A stretch of DNA of 64,000 nucleotides, taken from assembly GCF_050948215.1 (NCBI RefSeq), contig NC_135157.1:7192001-7256000 (forward strand), written 5' to 3'. Shown here piece by piece: positions 9,641 to 21,799 of this stretch; the stretch's first letter is position 1; every line of letters begins with the position of its first letter. The translations under genes were made by a program, and so were the position numbers. Source of the stretch: Halictus rubicundus. Lineage: Eukaryota; Arthropoda; Insecta; Hymenoptera; Halictidae. Under the pieces are notes generated by a model, which was not told the DNA's origin, made no database searches, and saw nothing but the letters and a program-made list of their open reading frames with translations.

Positions 9641-12600
9641 GGTTAATTTATGAGGCTGTTGATAATTTCTAGCTGGCCACCCGCGTGGAAACGGCGGAAC
9701 TCTGTAAACTGTTCTCCGGAGCAAATTCTTCTGGAAAGTATCCCGTACGTCATCGTATGTTTCGCGGCACTTAAAGGATGTCCCAATTCATCTTTCCCCG
9801 AAGAAGTATGTTTTGAACGTAAACCTCGTGGAAGCAGGACGAAACGGTCCGGGCCTCTGGCCCGCGTGCCCTGCGTTCTCTCCTTAGCAGCGACCAAACA
9901 AATAGCCGAATATTTATGTGAGTTTTCAGGCAGAAGGGCCGGGTCGGACGGGAAAACGGTAGCGTGCATGTTGTTCGACAGCCGACGATGATTTTACCCC
10001 GTTCGCCCGGGTAAACTGACGTCAGTCACAAAATTAAATGGCGAGCTTGCGGCCCGTTGCACGGACGTCTGGCTGTTCGAATGCCATGAAAAAATACCGG
10101 CTTTCGGCGCAACATGATCGTAACAAATGGCCCGATGCAGGAATTTCAACTCCCGGGGCCACTGTTATTGCAACACTACTATACCCAGTTTAGTTAGCCA
10201 TTTGTTTTACTTTCGGGTACGTACAAGACGCATGAATTCCGCATCGGGCCGCATAAAAATTGCAATGTCGTAAGGGTGATATTCCGAGCCCATTAGGCAA
10301 CGAAACTGGAATCAATAAAAAGTAAAATATATTTCTACGAATAGTTTTACAGCAATTTTTTTTATGCAAATCTTTATTTAATTTCCTTAGTGTTGTTTCT
10401 ATAAGATTGTTTAGATCGTACATTCAAGAACACAATATTTGGTGGTAATTAGTGGAATCCGGGTCCTCATGCATGAATTGCACCAAACTGGACTGAATTA
10501 GAAATTTATTTTCTTTCTTAATTTGTTTAGTAGGTTGAAAATGATATGTATAAGAGTAGTTTCAAAATCTTCTAATGTTTTTACTATTTTAAATTACACC
10601 ATTTTCGTCATAATGCATATAAATATATTTTATTTGATGTTCACCTTCTGAAGAGTTTCCTAGCTGTCAAAAGATACTTCGTCTTGGCTTTGTGAAATCG
10701 CGCATGAAAACAGGAGTTGGCACGGGGATCTAGATTCGTAGCCACCCAGATTCAATGTAGCAGAGTCCAGGCTGTTCGCGCGGCGATGCTATTTCGTTTA
10801 GCCTCGGGACCCTAAATCCGCACGCATGCAAATGTAACGTGTCTTCTGGGCAAGCGTTTCGGCCGTTTAGCCCCCCAGGAGCTAGATGTCATTTCCAAAT
10901 CTAAATCTCGCGGAGACGGGGCGGGGACTCAGTGTGACCGAAGGAGCGAGGGGGGAGCGTAGACACGTGTTGTTTTTTACAGGGGAATCCGAGGCACCCC
11001 GTGTATCCAGCGCTCGTAAATAATACCACTCTGTATATTTGAATACCCCTGACGGATCCCGCATGCCACTTGGGAAAGCTCGACCGCCGTTTTACTCCGC
11101 CGCGCACTGACACGCGTGCACACTGGCTCGTTTATTTGTGCTCGAACACGCATAAACTCTATACCCTCGCGAGCATAGGAGCTGCGGAGGTAGCCCGCGA
11201 CATCCGTGGATTCTTCTCTTTTGTTTATGCGGCTCGCGATGTCAGATTTAATGCACCGGATTCCCGGAGCGTGCAGAAAAACGGCCGCTCAAGAGTCGCC
11301 GCTGTTGCAGAAGCCGAAGGGCGCGGAATTTGAAAATCCCGGCGCAAGGACCGCCGGGCCCACGACGATAATTCACCTGGTGTCCCGCCGGGAAGCTTAT
11401 TGTTAGTCCCCGTACACCAGCTGTTACGCGGCTTCGTCTATTTCGAAGAAGTTCGCTATGAAAAACCGCGTAATCCGGTTATTAATGAGAATCACGCTTG
11501 GTCGATTATTCTCGAGCGTATTGTGCCCGTGCGGATAATGGATCGCGATACATGGCGAATTTTACGCCGCGGCAGAATGCGAACCGTTCGGTGTAAACTC
11601 TTTAATGTTTCCATTAACGTTTGACCCTCTGCGCTCGGTTCTGCGGCGCGGGAAATCATTATGCATCATAGTCTCTCGCAGGCGTCACGATTTTTCTATC
11701 GTTGCCTTTCTGTTTGTATTCCGTACGTCGCGTAGAGTCTGGATTAATTGTGTACACAGAAAGAAAACGACAGTTTTAAAATCTATGTACATTGTATTTG
11801 TATAAGTTCAACCATCATGCGACTAGATTGCTTCCTTGCACACTTTGCTCGAAATAAGTATTTCGACGTTTTTGTCCGAAGACGACATTAATCTTTATGG
11901 AAAAGAACAAGACAGAAACATGAAAATATTCTAGTAAGATATACCAGAAACCATTTCGCGACACCGAGAGACACATATCCCGAGGAAAAACATAAGCAAG
12001 GGTCCTCGGAGGTGCTAAAATTTCAGCGACTCATCCCCCGGTCCCCGCTGCGCGTTCCCGAGCCACCAGAGTGCAATAATGCGATATTACTTTCCATCGG
12101 TTCCTCGTAAGACAACCTGTTACATATTCCATCGAAAAAACGTTATTCCCCGCAATACAATAAACATTTTTGCCGGGCGTTCCAACCGGGAGAAGGATGC
12201 AGGGCGTCACGAGGAAAAAATGGTTCGCGGGGGTCGGTTGAAGGAGGTTTGGTCCGCGGGCCGAAATCATATTTCACGTCGGTCGATGCGAGATTAATAA
12301 CGGCCAGACACGTTTCGATTTCCCAGAAGTACCTGTCGAGCCCGCCCACGCCCTCGCGCCGTGCCATTATATCGCCGCGAGCTCGAAAGAAAAGCGCAAG
12401 CTATGGCTATAGTATGGCGCGTTCCACCACCGGGATGCCTGTGGTCAGTTGAGGCAGGGATAGGGGTCCGACGATGGTTAATTACCGGGCCTGGACGATA
12501 GACGTTAACAACGAAAGTGGGGGATGATTCTTCTTCTGCGATGAAACGAGTCTGCCATAAACACGGGGGCCGCGTTTCTAATAACGGGACGAGAAGAGAG

Positions 12601-13120
12601 CGGCCTCATTGTGCCGAGCCATTGTCTACTCCCTCGCGGTACGACCCCGTCTCCTTTGAGGTGACGTTCGTCCCCCGTGGGCCAATTATATTTGCGTCTT
12701 TAATTAAAGACAATCAACAAGATCTTCCTGCTCGCCGGGGAAAAGTAAACGGTACCCAGGAATGCCCGGGACAGACGTCCGCCAGAATCCTCTGTCCTGA
12801 TTCTATCTCTTCTCGTCGTTTGATAAACTTGTCGCTTGAACTTGTCATTCCGATCCTCGATGCGTACAATTCCTCCACGGAGTCGTGAAAAGTACAACTC
12901 CGTTTAGCCGAGATTCGCCCGAACGAAATTTTTCATTCGATAACCAGTTTACCGAACTTCCCCCTCTCGCCCACCCCGCAGCTCTTATTGTCAAGCGTCA
13001 CTTCAGTTATAATGGACACTAAAGGCACGGGCACATTATGCGTCCGCGCAACTTCCTTTCTCGTCTTCCTTGCTCCGAGGGAGACTGAAGTGCTCGCATC
13101 TTGAGCATACTGCTTGGGAA
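9641..13120. other. Mostly GC-rich block with an AT-rich pocket
   Basis: GC-rich except for about 10300-10720. Frames of 60-123 codons occur on both strands without recognisable motifs. No microsatellite, MITE or RNA gene was recognised in this 3.5 kb, which makes it one of the plainest stretches of the window. Confidence 0.4.
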
Positions 13121-13247
13121 TTGTTCGAAATTTGTTGTTTATCTCGTTTGAATAAATTGTTTGTCGACGTTCGGGTCTCCAATGTTCATTCTAAAAGCTG
13201 ATTCCTACCACGGAAGACGTTTTCAGAAACGTGTCATCGATGAATAC

Positions 13248-13609
13248 TTATGAACGTTTTTAGCAATATATGATCGACATTTTGCTCAGTAAAATGAGAC
13301 CAAACATGACACAAGTTATTTGCTTGTACGATTGACGATTAAGTGGAACCTCGATTATGCGAACCGATATCTAAATGCCCCATTATCCAAATACCTACAT
13401 CACACGTACACGGTTCAAACTAAAATTGAAACTCACACCGTAGTCAGGTGTACTAGTATTCGAACGCTTATAAATCACTGATTCCCGTTCGGATAATCGA
13501 GGTTCTACTACATTGCGGATTAAAGAGGTACGCACGATCCAATCTGTATCGTGTTGGGACTCATTTCAATCAGCAAAATGTCACGAATATCTTGGTGAAA
13601 GTTTTATAA
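13248..13609. mobile_element. Composite long-TIR MITE, pogo-like core (copy 1)
   Basis: The outer arms 13248-13340 and about 13514-13609 are imperfect reverse complements (left ACATTTTGCTCAGTAAAATG; right, reverse complement, ACATTTTGCTGATTGAAATG). Inside them is a second 24-bp inverted pair: GAACCTCGATTATGCGAAC on the left (from 13347) and its partner ending GGATAATCGAGGTTCTAC on the right. The inner repeat resembles pogo/Tigger termini (family knowledge). About 360 bp, non-coding. The same outer-plus-inner architecture recurs at 30725 and 38699, so it is an amplified unit rather than a chance nesting. Confidence 0.7.
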
Positions 13610-13639
13610 AAAAAAGATAATTCAAGACAAAGAAGTTGT

Positions 13640-14400
13640 ATTACATTTTTCCTTAAAGAAAATGTTTCGTTTGTATATAGATGCGCAGTGTAATCATCGC
13701 TGTCATCGATTAGCGGTAGCCGTTAGCTTTCATTATGTGAACTGTACTGACCCCTGACGCGTGTTGAAAGGCGAACATCCACCGCGATCACGTATCAGTT
13801 AGCGTAACGGTAGCGGTCGGGCCTAACAATCAACTCGAAGAAAGGCGACGAATGTTCTGGCTGTTGCGACCGAAAGAAATGGCCGGTAGCCGGCGCGCAG
13901 TAAATCAAGTTTCCTTCGGTGGAAGGAAAGACTGGTGGAAGTGTCCGGTAGTGTTTGGCTAAAGCGCGGCGGGGCGCCTCGCCAGGGTGAAAAGCGGTGC
14001 GAACATAGGGGTAAGAAGGGGGGCGGGCCTCGTTAGCCGTTGACAGGAAGGCGAGTATAGCTCATCGCCTCGAAGGGTCTTCCGGTACTGTGAAAACCAC
14101 CGGCACAAACACGTTCTGAATGCGGTCTCGGACCGTTCTCGGTCGGTGGGCGTTCGTCGTTTAACCGACAAAATGGGTGAAGCATCGACCGATTGGTCAT
14201 GCTGCTAGATAGCCACGTGGCGCAGTAGCTTCGAGACTGCGGTTCTGCCAAAGGAACAAAAATTCACCGATATCCTTCGCGAGCCTTTTGCAGCCGATTC
14301 GCACGATTAGGTCTCGCTGATTCCTAGCACAATACAGAGAAATGGTAAACTGCTTAAAAAGCTGCAGGTATGCGCAATGGATCACGAAGGTATTCGAATG
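13640..14400. other. GC-richer block, no gene recognised
   Basis: CpG-rich, with three overlapping minus-strand frames of about 70 codons. There is no recognisable domain, repeat or RNA. Confidence 0.4.
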
Positions 14401-14900
14401 CACGCTGTTCCAAAGTTCAAATAATAAAAATATACTTGTTAGTACAAATTATAGTTAGTAGAAATAATGAAACTAATGTTCGCTAGTATTTCTAATGTCT
14501 TCTATTAATAGCTTCTTTTATTAACAGCTTAGTAAAACTAGCACAACCCTTAGAACTTATTTTAATACTTTGAACCATGAAGATGACGTTAGAGATTGTT
14601 GAAAAAATGTTTCAGTACATGGGAATGATCGAGTCTTTCCTCAAATTAGTTTTATATTCTTTCATTCTGTGTTTTACAAAGAGACGAACATAGGAATATT
14701 TTCTTTATATACAACGACTTTTGTCGTTGACCATAATCATGGATAAAAATATTTTTCACATTACATCCATAAATTCGTATGAAATAAGATAAACGGATTG
14801 GTCCGTGATTTGAGTATTTGTTGTAGTTAGAAACGCGTAATATCTGTTCGATAGATTCAAATATTTGCAGGACAAGTCGACAATACGTTTATACTGATAC
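14401..14900. other. AT-rich spacer, nothing recognised
   Basis: AT-rich DNA with repeated TTAATAGCTT/TTAACAGCTT words near 14505-14530 and no element ends found. Confidence 0.4.
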
Positions 14901-16120
14901 GCGGAGTCTGTAGATCGTGGAACGATACAAAATTCCCGGACAAAACGTACGGCGTCTTTGCCGTCAGAAACGATAAAGCACCGAGCGCATAATGCTTGCC
15001 GTAGAAACTGATTTTCAATCCGAGAACGAATATCGAAGATACCATCGATGGCAATAGAGAGGCTCGCGTTCTTTCTCTCTCTCTCTTTATGGGGCATCCC
15101 CCAAAGAAAATGGGAAAGGAAGACGGAATAAGAGGCTGATATCTCTGGACTTTGGTGTCTGGTACTTTGCCAGGCCTTATTTCCCGGCGATCCAGCGAGA
15201 GTGGCGGAAGTCCAGTCTGGTAAGCCTGGGAGGGTGGAAAATCTATTCCACGGACGTTTGTCATGTCTGTTATTTTACCGGGGGTGGCGTTGGCTCCTTT
15301 TTCACCCGTGGCCACGCGATAGTTTCTGGTTACCTCGGTTCTCACGGTCCTGGGCCAGCGCGAGAGAAAGGCGAACGTCAACACGAAGTATGAAGAGTTA
15401 CGAAAAACCAAGAAAGAAAAAAGGAAAATTCAGCCCGCCTCCCCCCTTCGGACGTTCGACTCCGAGCGAAAGAGGGAAAAGTTTTTAAGAAAACGAACGT
15501 GGCTAAGTAGTCGTGACGTAATTGTCTTCGGGGAATGTTCGTCTCGTTCGACCGACTGTTTAAGTTGCGGTTCTCGTTGATGAACGTTGGCTCAATTACG
15601 ACGTCTAATTATTAAATTGGACTGTGAAAATAAAGCGATCCGAGGGAAAGCTGACGATGTCGGAGAGGGGGCGCGAGGGGCGAAAGGAAACTTTTTTTCC
15701 CCCCCGTGTCGGTTCTCATTCAATTTCTTCGGAAATTTCCATGGAAATCAAATATTTCTTCATGAATCTCGGATAACCTCTCGGCCACCTCGCTGCGGCG
15801 CGTTGTGCGGCGCGAGACGGTTCGTAAATTAAAATAGGTCCGCTTAAACGGGGCGAATATTTTGCGCTTCGAAGCGGCGGGAATTCCATTTTCACCGGAT
15901 AAAGGAGAAACGACGGAAAACCAGCGGCCCGTTGTAAAACGTCGGAGGGGGCAGAGAAGGTCTGCGGTTGAACGGAGGAAGCTTGCTCGATTTCTTGTCT
16001 TCGTTTTCCGGAACGGTGACCGGAAAGGGGCAGGTCGCCCAGTCGAGCCTGCGAGAGCCGCACAAATGAAGCGCGATTCTTCACGCAAGAAACGTGCGTT
16101 GAATTAGTGCGTTTCGGCGG
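14901..16120. other. GC-rich block, no gene recognised
   Basis: Includes a short CT microsatellite at about 15070-15085. A 184-codon minus-strand frame (14857-15411) and a 136-codon one (15716-16126) are matched by opposing plus-strand frames and show no domain. Confidence 0.4.
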
Positions 16121-17340
16121 CTGCATCGTAAATACATCTTTTGAGACTCCGGCGGCTAATAAATATATCCCCGTCTAAAAATGAATGCTGTCGGGATAGC
16201 TCTACTGAAATAAAGCTCGGTAAATCATACCATCTAACTCTAAGAAATAGCGTATTTAATGTACAGAGAAAATAGCACTGAATCAGTTTCAATTAATTTC
16301 AGTATGTCCAGTGTAACTTCGGATGAATTAATATATTTTCCTTATGAAACAAAACTGTGTGCCGAAGCGCTAATTATAAGAATTAGACGAAGGAAAAGAT
16401 GTGGGGTTTAGTGAAAATTTTAGTGAAAAGTGTTCTAATTAATTCGTGGCTTTTACAAATAATCAATTGTAACATTTAAATTCGAATCATTTGCGTTATT
16501 GGACATTCATTAAGTACTTAGAAGATGAAGAAGATGTATAGGAAGTAGTAGAGATTATTTTCAAGGGTAATATGTGTTTTAGTTATTTCAAATAATTAAC
16601 AAATTTACGAAGTACATACTCCTTCTGACCGAGATTATCGAAAATGGGATCTAACACAAATTTATTTATTGCATTAGAGGTGCTTTGATAGTTTAAACGG
16701 GATCAAAGTTTTATGCATCTATCAAACATTTTACTGCTCCAGGTTTTAGAGGATCAAAATGCTATAAATGGATATAATCCGCAGTACGGTTATAAGCTAT
16801 TAAATAATCGTTTGATCTGCACTCTATAAGATTCACTTTTTTTTTTTTAGAAATATGTATTATGTAAAAGATATATTGACATTGACAGTGACAGAGAATG
16901 TAAAAGATAGAAAGGGATGAAAACTGTGCAAGTTCTGTGTAAATTCAAGTTAGGACGTTCCGATGGCAGCACAAATACATTGCATTTGTCCTTCCCCCAA
17001 TTTAATTTTAAATTAAATTGACATAATGGTAAAAAATCAATATGACGAAACCACGAATAATTTGTAAATTTCGTCATTGACAACAGGAATCTGAGCTAAA
17101 GTGAGATACCATTAAAATAGGATTATTTGCATCGTTGACAATTAAGAAAATTGTATTATCTGTTTACACCCCAGAAAGGGCTAATCCATTAGTTGTCCTA
17201 AAAAAATTGCTTAAAAATCACTTGTTCTCACTGTCGTTACACGAGAAGTTCTCCTTAGCACGAGACTTCGATTTCACTGTTTTTCGGAAACAAATCTGAA
17301 TGGCGAACGCAGCGAGGGTCGGAATGAATGACATGACTGA
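16121..17340. other. AT-rich spacer with a small perfect palindrome
   Basis: Positions 16998-17020 form a perfect 11-bp inverted repeat around one central T (CAATTTAATTT / AAATTAAATTG). The block also has a T run near 16838-16849. No gene is recognised. Confidence 0.5.
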
Positions 17341-18200
17341 AGTGGAGGGAACAGTTATCCGAGTAATGCCTTAAAAAGCTTCTGCTTATTAGTTAGTCGG
17401 TGAAAATGGCTGTAGGGCGAAAGGGCGGCGGTTTCTCGCGTCCGCAAACGAGAACACGGGGGACATAGTTGTACGCGGTGTAAACGACGCCCGGCGGTCC
17501 TTCGAAACGATCCCGCCGCTACGCCTTGTCCCAAATTAGTTGCAGACGTTTCATTTATAATGCCAGCCGCCATTATGCCGGTCGGAACACAATAGCATTG
17601 TGGCGTCGAGCTTCTCTTTCCCTGTTGCCCGCCCTCGAAGCTACGCTTGCACCCACGAACAACGATCCAAAATGCCTGGACCTGCATGCCGGATCCAGCT
17701 CCGGGGATACATACTGCTACGTTCGTTTCCACCAGGGGGATGTTAGTGTGTCCGTGTACCCCGACCACGTGTAACCCCGAATATTGGCCGTGAAAATTTC
17801 AACGTTCCGACCGCTTTTAATCCAACGCCCGCTGCGCCGGTCCCCGCGCCCCGTTAATCGTCATGAGAAGCGATTTCGATGAATGAATCATCCGCTCGGA
17901 CCGTTGATGGCTGACTTTCCGGCTTACGGATTTTTCGGATCAACCGTGAAAAAGATATTAGCCCGATTAGGGGATAGAGGCACTATTTTTTTATTATCGC
18001 CGTTAAGCCCACCGCAGCCGATTCAACGATTCGAGCATTGATTTCGATAGAACCTCCGATTGCGGTCATCGAAACGTGAATCCGCCGATTTTTCGGTGAA
18101 CAGCCCCTTTTTTCTATGGAATGACTCGATCGGCTGTCAGTAATTAATATGAGAGATTAATGTTAGTAACTGTATAACGGAGACAGTTGTCGAATGGTTT
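17341..18200. other. GC-rich block, no gene recognised
   Basis: CpG-rich. An antisense pair of frames (137 codons minus at 17355-17768, 82 codons plus at 17526-17774) overlaps without recognisable motifs. Confidence 0.4.
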
Positions 18201-19728
18201 TATTAACGCGTTCGCTACCAGAATCGCATGTTTGTAATGAATAGGATTTTTCAAAAACGAAAATTTTTCTATCAAATTTACAAACTATAAAAATGTTACA
18301 TACAAGGCGTGCCATTTAAGACGATATGCAAATGTATGCAGGATTCTTTGATGTCAGAAGCGTGCAATGAGACACCATCAGTTTCTAAATTTCGCCCACT
18401 TAACTATACCATTGTTGTCGTAATATACTCTACAAGTGGCAAAAAGATTTCCAGATAAATATAAACGTTTCGAGCATTCTTCGAACAGAAGTGGCTACTT
18501 CGAAAAGTCGTTTGAATGAAAATAAGAAGCAGAATCGTGTCTGCGTTCGTGCGTAAACTGGTGTCGTACCTGACGCACGATTTACGTCTCGTTATTCCGT
18601 GCTCTCGACGCGCGAGTGTTGAATTAAATGAAAGGTCGTTTCGTACATCTCTTTCGTTGAAAATTAATGAGCGCGTCCATTGACGCGTTCCCATGATTTG
18701 TTAGTTGCACCGACGCTCACTGTAAATTTGCTCGCTCTAATGAAACTTTCTAGACGGGCATATCGTCGCGATTACTTCGTAGTTGCTTCGCTGTCAGGTT
18801 TAATTAATTCCCATTTAATCGCTGAACTTTCGACATCGGGACACAATTATTCCACGAACGGAACCAAACGAGTTTCATTAAACACGGTCAAATCGGTGTT
18901 CTTCCGCGTATCGGCCCCGATAGCCGGCGTCATGTCGCGCCGGAAACATTTGCAAAAAAATTATATCAATTATAGCGCGGTGTAAACTGCAGACAAAGTA
19001 AACGCTCGGCCGAAAGTTTCGCAAACCGCGAAATTACGCCGCTACATCATCGGCCCGCTGGGCGGGCGTTAGCTTATCGCGTGGCCCGAAGTCCCGGCCG
19101 GTACTATGAAAAAAGGACCAGAAATCAACGCTCTTTTTTTCGGCCACGCAAACCGCGATATTTCATCAAATGTTTTACCGCCGCGCAAAAAGCGGGACCG
19201 CGACGCGTCGCCGGCGGCGTAGCAACGGCCGAAAAAAAAAAAGGAAATTTTATGTTATATTATCGCGGGAATGGCGTGCCCGTTATTCCCAAAACGCGGC
19301 GCGGACGTCGGCGCGCGTTCGGAATTAAAAGCGCAGGAAATTATAAACGAACCGCCACAACGCACGGTCTGTTATTTCAGAGATTTATCCGGGATAAAAG
19401 TATTGCTCCCAATTTCTCGCCGTTTTCGTTCGCTTTTTTAGCTTCATCCCTGTTCAAACATGTAGAATTAATCAGACGGTTCCTAGTTATGTACACGGTG
19501 TTCCTGTTGGAATCACGATATTATGATTTGGAAAGGTACAAAGATACACTTCTAAGATTTCTATTAGAAAAACTTCTAAAAATTCATCCGAAAGTGTTGT
19601 TGCATTTTATAGAATATTGGAGAAAATTATGGGAACACAAGATATCTAAAAAATAATTCTATATAATTATATGTGAATAGTTCTTGCAACATGACGCTAT
19701 TTAAAAAGTGCGTGTACCATGATTTTAT
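18201..19728. other. Mixed block with a TTAA-type motif and a chance ORF
   Basis: TTAACGCGTTCGCTACC at 18203 resembles motifs at 47798 and 48932 that begin with TTAA. A 191-codon plus-strand frame at 19081-19656 is Arg/Lys-rich at one end and Leu-rich at the other as composition shifts from GC- to AT-rich. It has no domain and probably arises by chance. Confidence 0.35.
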
Positions 19729-19983
19729 TTAACCCTCCGTATGCAAGCATGTTTTTTGCAGCCTCCGTGGGCGACCTGGGTCGTTTACGTTCCCGACTAA
19801 TTTTTTTTTTTACTGTTCCAGGCTTTCAAAAAATCTGAAAAATTTCTGGAATACATATTAAAGTCCGTGTTTTAATATATAATCGCTGGAACGTTGAAGG
19901 TTTAAAGCTTTAATGGGAGAAGAAAGAAATATTAGACTGAAACTTCGCTCCATAAATCGCCCAGGTTGCCCACGGAGGGTTAA
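19729..19983. mobile_element. TTAA-flanked MITE (piggyBac-like)
   Basis: Bounded by TTAA at 19729-19732 and 19980-19983. Both ends read inward as TTAACCCTCCGT. The left side carries a second, better match to the right terminus 30 bp further in: CCTCCGTGGGCGACCTGGG at 19762 against CCTCCGTGGGCAACCTGGG on the reverse strand from 19978. The left end is therefore partly duplicated or the first 30 bp are a later addition. TTAA target sites are typical of piggyBac-group elements (family knowledge). 255 bp, no coding capacity. Confidence 0.7.
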
Positions 19984-19989
19984 TTTATT

Positions 19990-20960
19990 CTAACGTCCTT
20001 AAAGATCGATATATTTCTAATTTGACATTTAGTTGTGAGTTTGTATAATAAAAGTTGAGCATGGAGTTCGACAAATTGGTGATTCTGACAGTGATGGTCC
20101 GGATAAACGGAGTCCCAGAATTCAGTCCGCGCGAATGGAGCATATGTGCGCCCGCGCCTAGCCGATCGTTCGATTAATTAGATTCAACGATCCGCGCTCG
20201 GGCAGCGTTAATGATTCTCAGAAGCCTCGTCCCAGTGCGGTGAGGGTAGCGCCGGGGCCATGAATGCGAGTGCACACGTGTTTCCGAATTTTTTTGCAGA
20301 AATCTGTCACGAGCCGGATGAGATTTATCAACGCTGTTGCAAAGTTCGCGCATCACTGGTCGAACGACGCGGGGCCTCGAGGAGGAGATGGTCGGAGGGG
20401 TTCGGGTTGTTCCTCGAGTTTTTCGGCAACGTGGGTATTTTAATTGGCCCCCGGTTAAGGCTGTCGGAAGAGATTTCCCGGAACGAGGCGGCCTCGACGG
20501 TGAGAACACGCCGCGCATGATTTACGCGTCGCCGTGGATCCTAACGGCGAAAAAACGTGTCGCTGAGGCATCCGGAAGTTCGGCCGCCCCTAAACGGTGG
20601 GGTGTGTCCAGGAATTCCTGAACGGCGCGCCGATACCGACGGTCACCGCCGCCGGTCACCGTGATAAAATGAACCGCGTCGCCCAGTATCTCGTCCTTGC
20701 GCGCGCCACCGAAAAAAGGGAAACGCTCTCCCGAGGTTTTTTCGGTCCTGGACACGTGCGGAATTTAAATCACCGGGCTGCGATTCGTTTTATTAGAGCC
20801 GAGTATCGTGCGGTTTTTGCGACCCGTTGTTCGCGGTAATTTTCGCCGGGGACACGCGAATTTGAAAATGCACGGCGACGACGCTGGTGATCGCAGAATC
20901 CACCGCGAGTGGCTAAAACAACCGAGGATAATTCGCGTATGATTTTTAGCTATTTTTCGG
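19990..20960. other. GC-rich block, no gene recognised
   Basis: CpG-rich from about 20100. Frames of 77-114 codons occur on both strands and none resembles a known protein. Confidence 0.4.
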
Positions 20961-21521
20961 CGAGTGTTACTACGGGTTGGGAAAGAAAATGCATGGACTA
21001 TTCGAGTCTGCCCATCTGTTATTATTGCGTACACAATTTTATACTATTACACTGATTTCAATTACTTCAATGCATTCGCTATATTTGTACAATGTTTACA
21101 AACACGTATAACTTATGAACCAGTGAATTCCTCGCCTCAAAACTTTGATTTTTGGCATTTTCTCATCAAGATGTACAGGATTATATAGTAGAAAGTTAAA
21201 ATTTTCTGGGTTGCCAAGGTGAAGTTTAACCCTCGTTTATTTGTATTTTCCCATAATCAAATTTAAGAGACATTGTCATTTTTCAAAATTCGTCTCATTT
21301 ATACTGACGTATCTATTCTACTAGTGTTCTTCTAGGTTTTATTAGAGTTTAAGACAGAGCTCGAGGAAAATTGTGGTACCTAAAATCGAGGTCCAAACCC
21401 TAATCTTAAAGTCTACTAAAAAAGTATAGATTCCAAAGAAAGAACCTATTAGGACCGGATTATTTAAAAATCGGGTATTCTAGAATAATTTAGTGGTACG
21501 TTTAGACGAGTGATCAGTAGA
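20961..21521. other. AT-rich spacer, nothing recognised
   Basis: AT-rich DNA ending at the left terminus of the MITE at 21522. No RNA, repeat end or coding signal is seen. Confidence 0.4.
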
Positions 21522-21702
21522 CTGCGGATTGTATGCATTTTTGAGTAAAGTGACTTGGAGGAATATGGGACACAGTAGATAGATGAAAAGAATTGCAGGA
21601 TATGTAATTTTCAATATTTTTAACGACTCAAGAAATTCCTAAGTGGTTCCTGTGTTTTGCCATAGATGCAGACAATTTTTATAATAAAGTTTCGCAGTCT
21701 AG
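21522..21702. mobile_element. MITE with GACTGCGGA-type termini, copy 2
   Basis: Left TAGACTGCGGATTGTATGCA, right (reverse complement) CTAGACTGCGAAACTTTATT, flanked by TA. About 180 bp. The right-hand ~60 bp (from about 21641: TGGTTCCTGTGTTTTGCC then GATGCAGACAATTTTTAT) are clearly homologous to 46330-46395. No coding capacity. Confidence 0.65.
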
Positions 21703-21799
21703 TAATAAGAAAGAAGGAAGGGAATAAGGCTAACAAACGTCACAAGGTACGCTAATTGTACTACGTTACATATTTCTCTGTACAAGTACATCAATACGG

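Noticed and set aside
19081..19656. 191-codon plus-strand frame, basic then leucine-rich
   Set aside because: The change in residues follows the change in base composition. No motif or homologue recognised.
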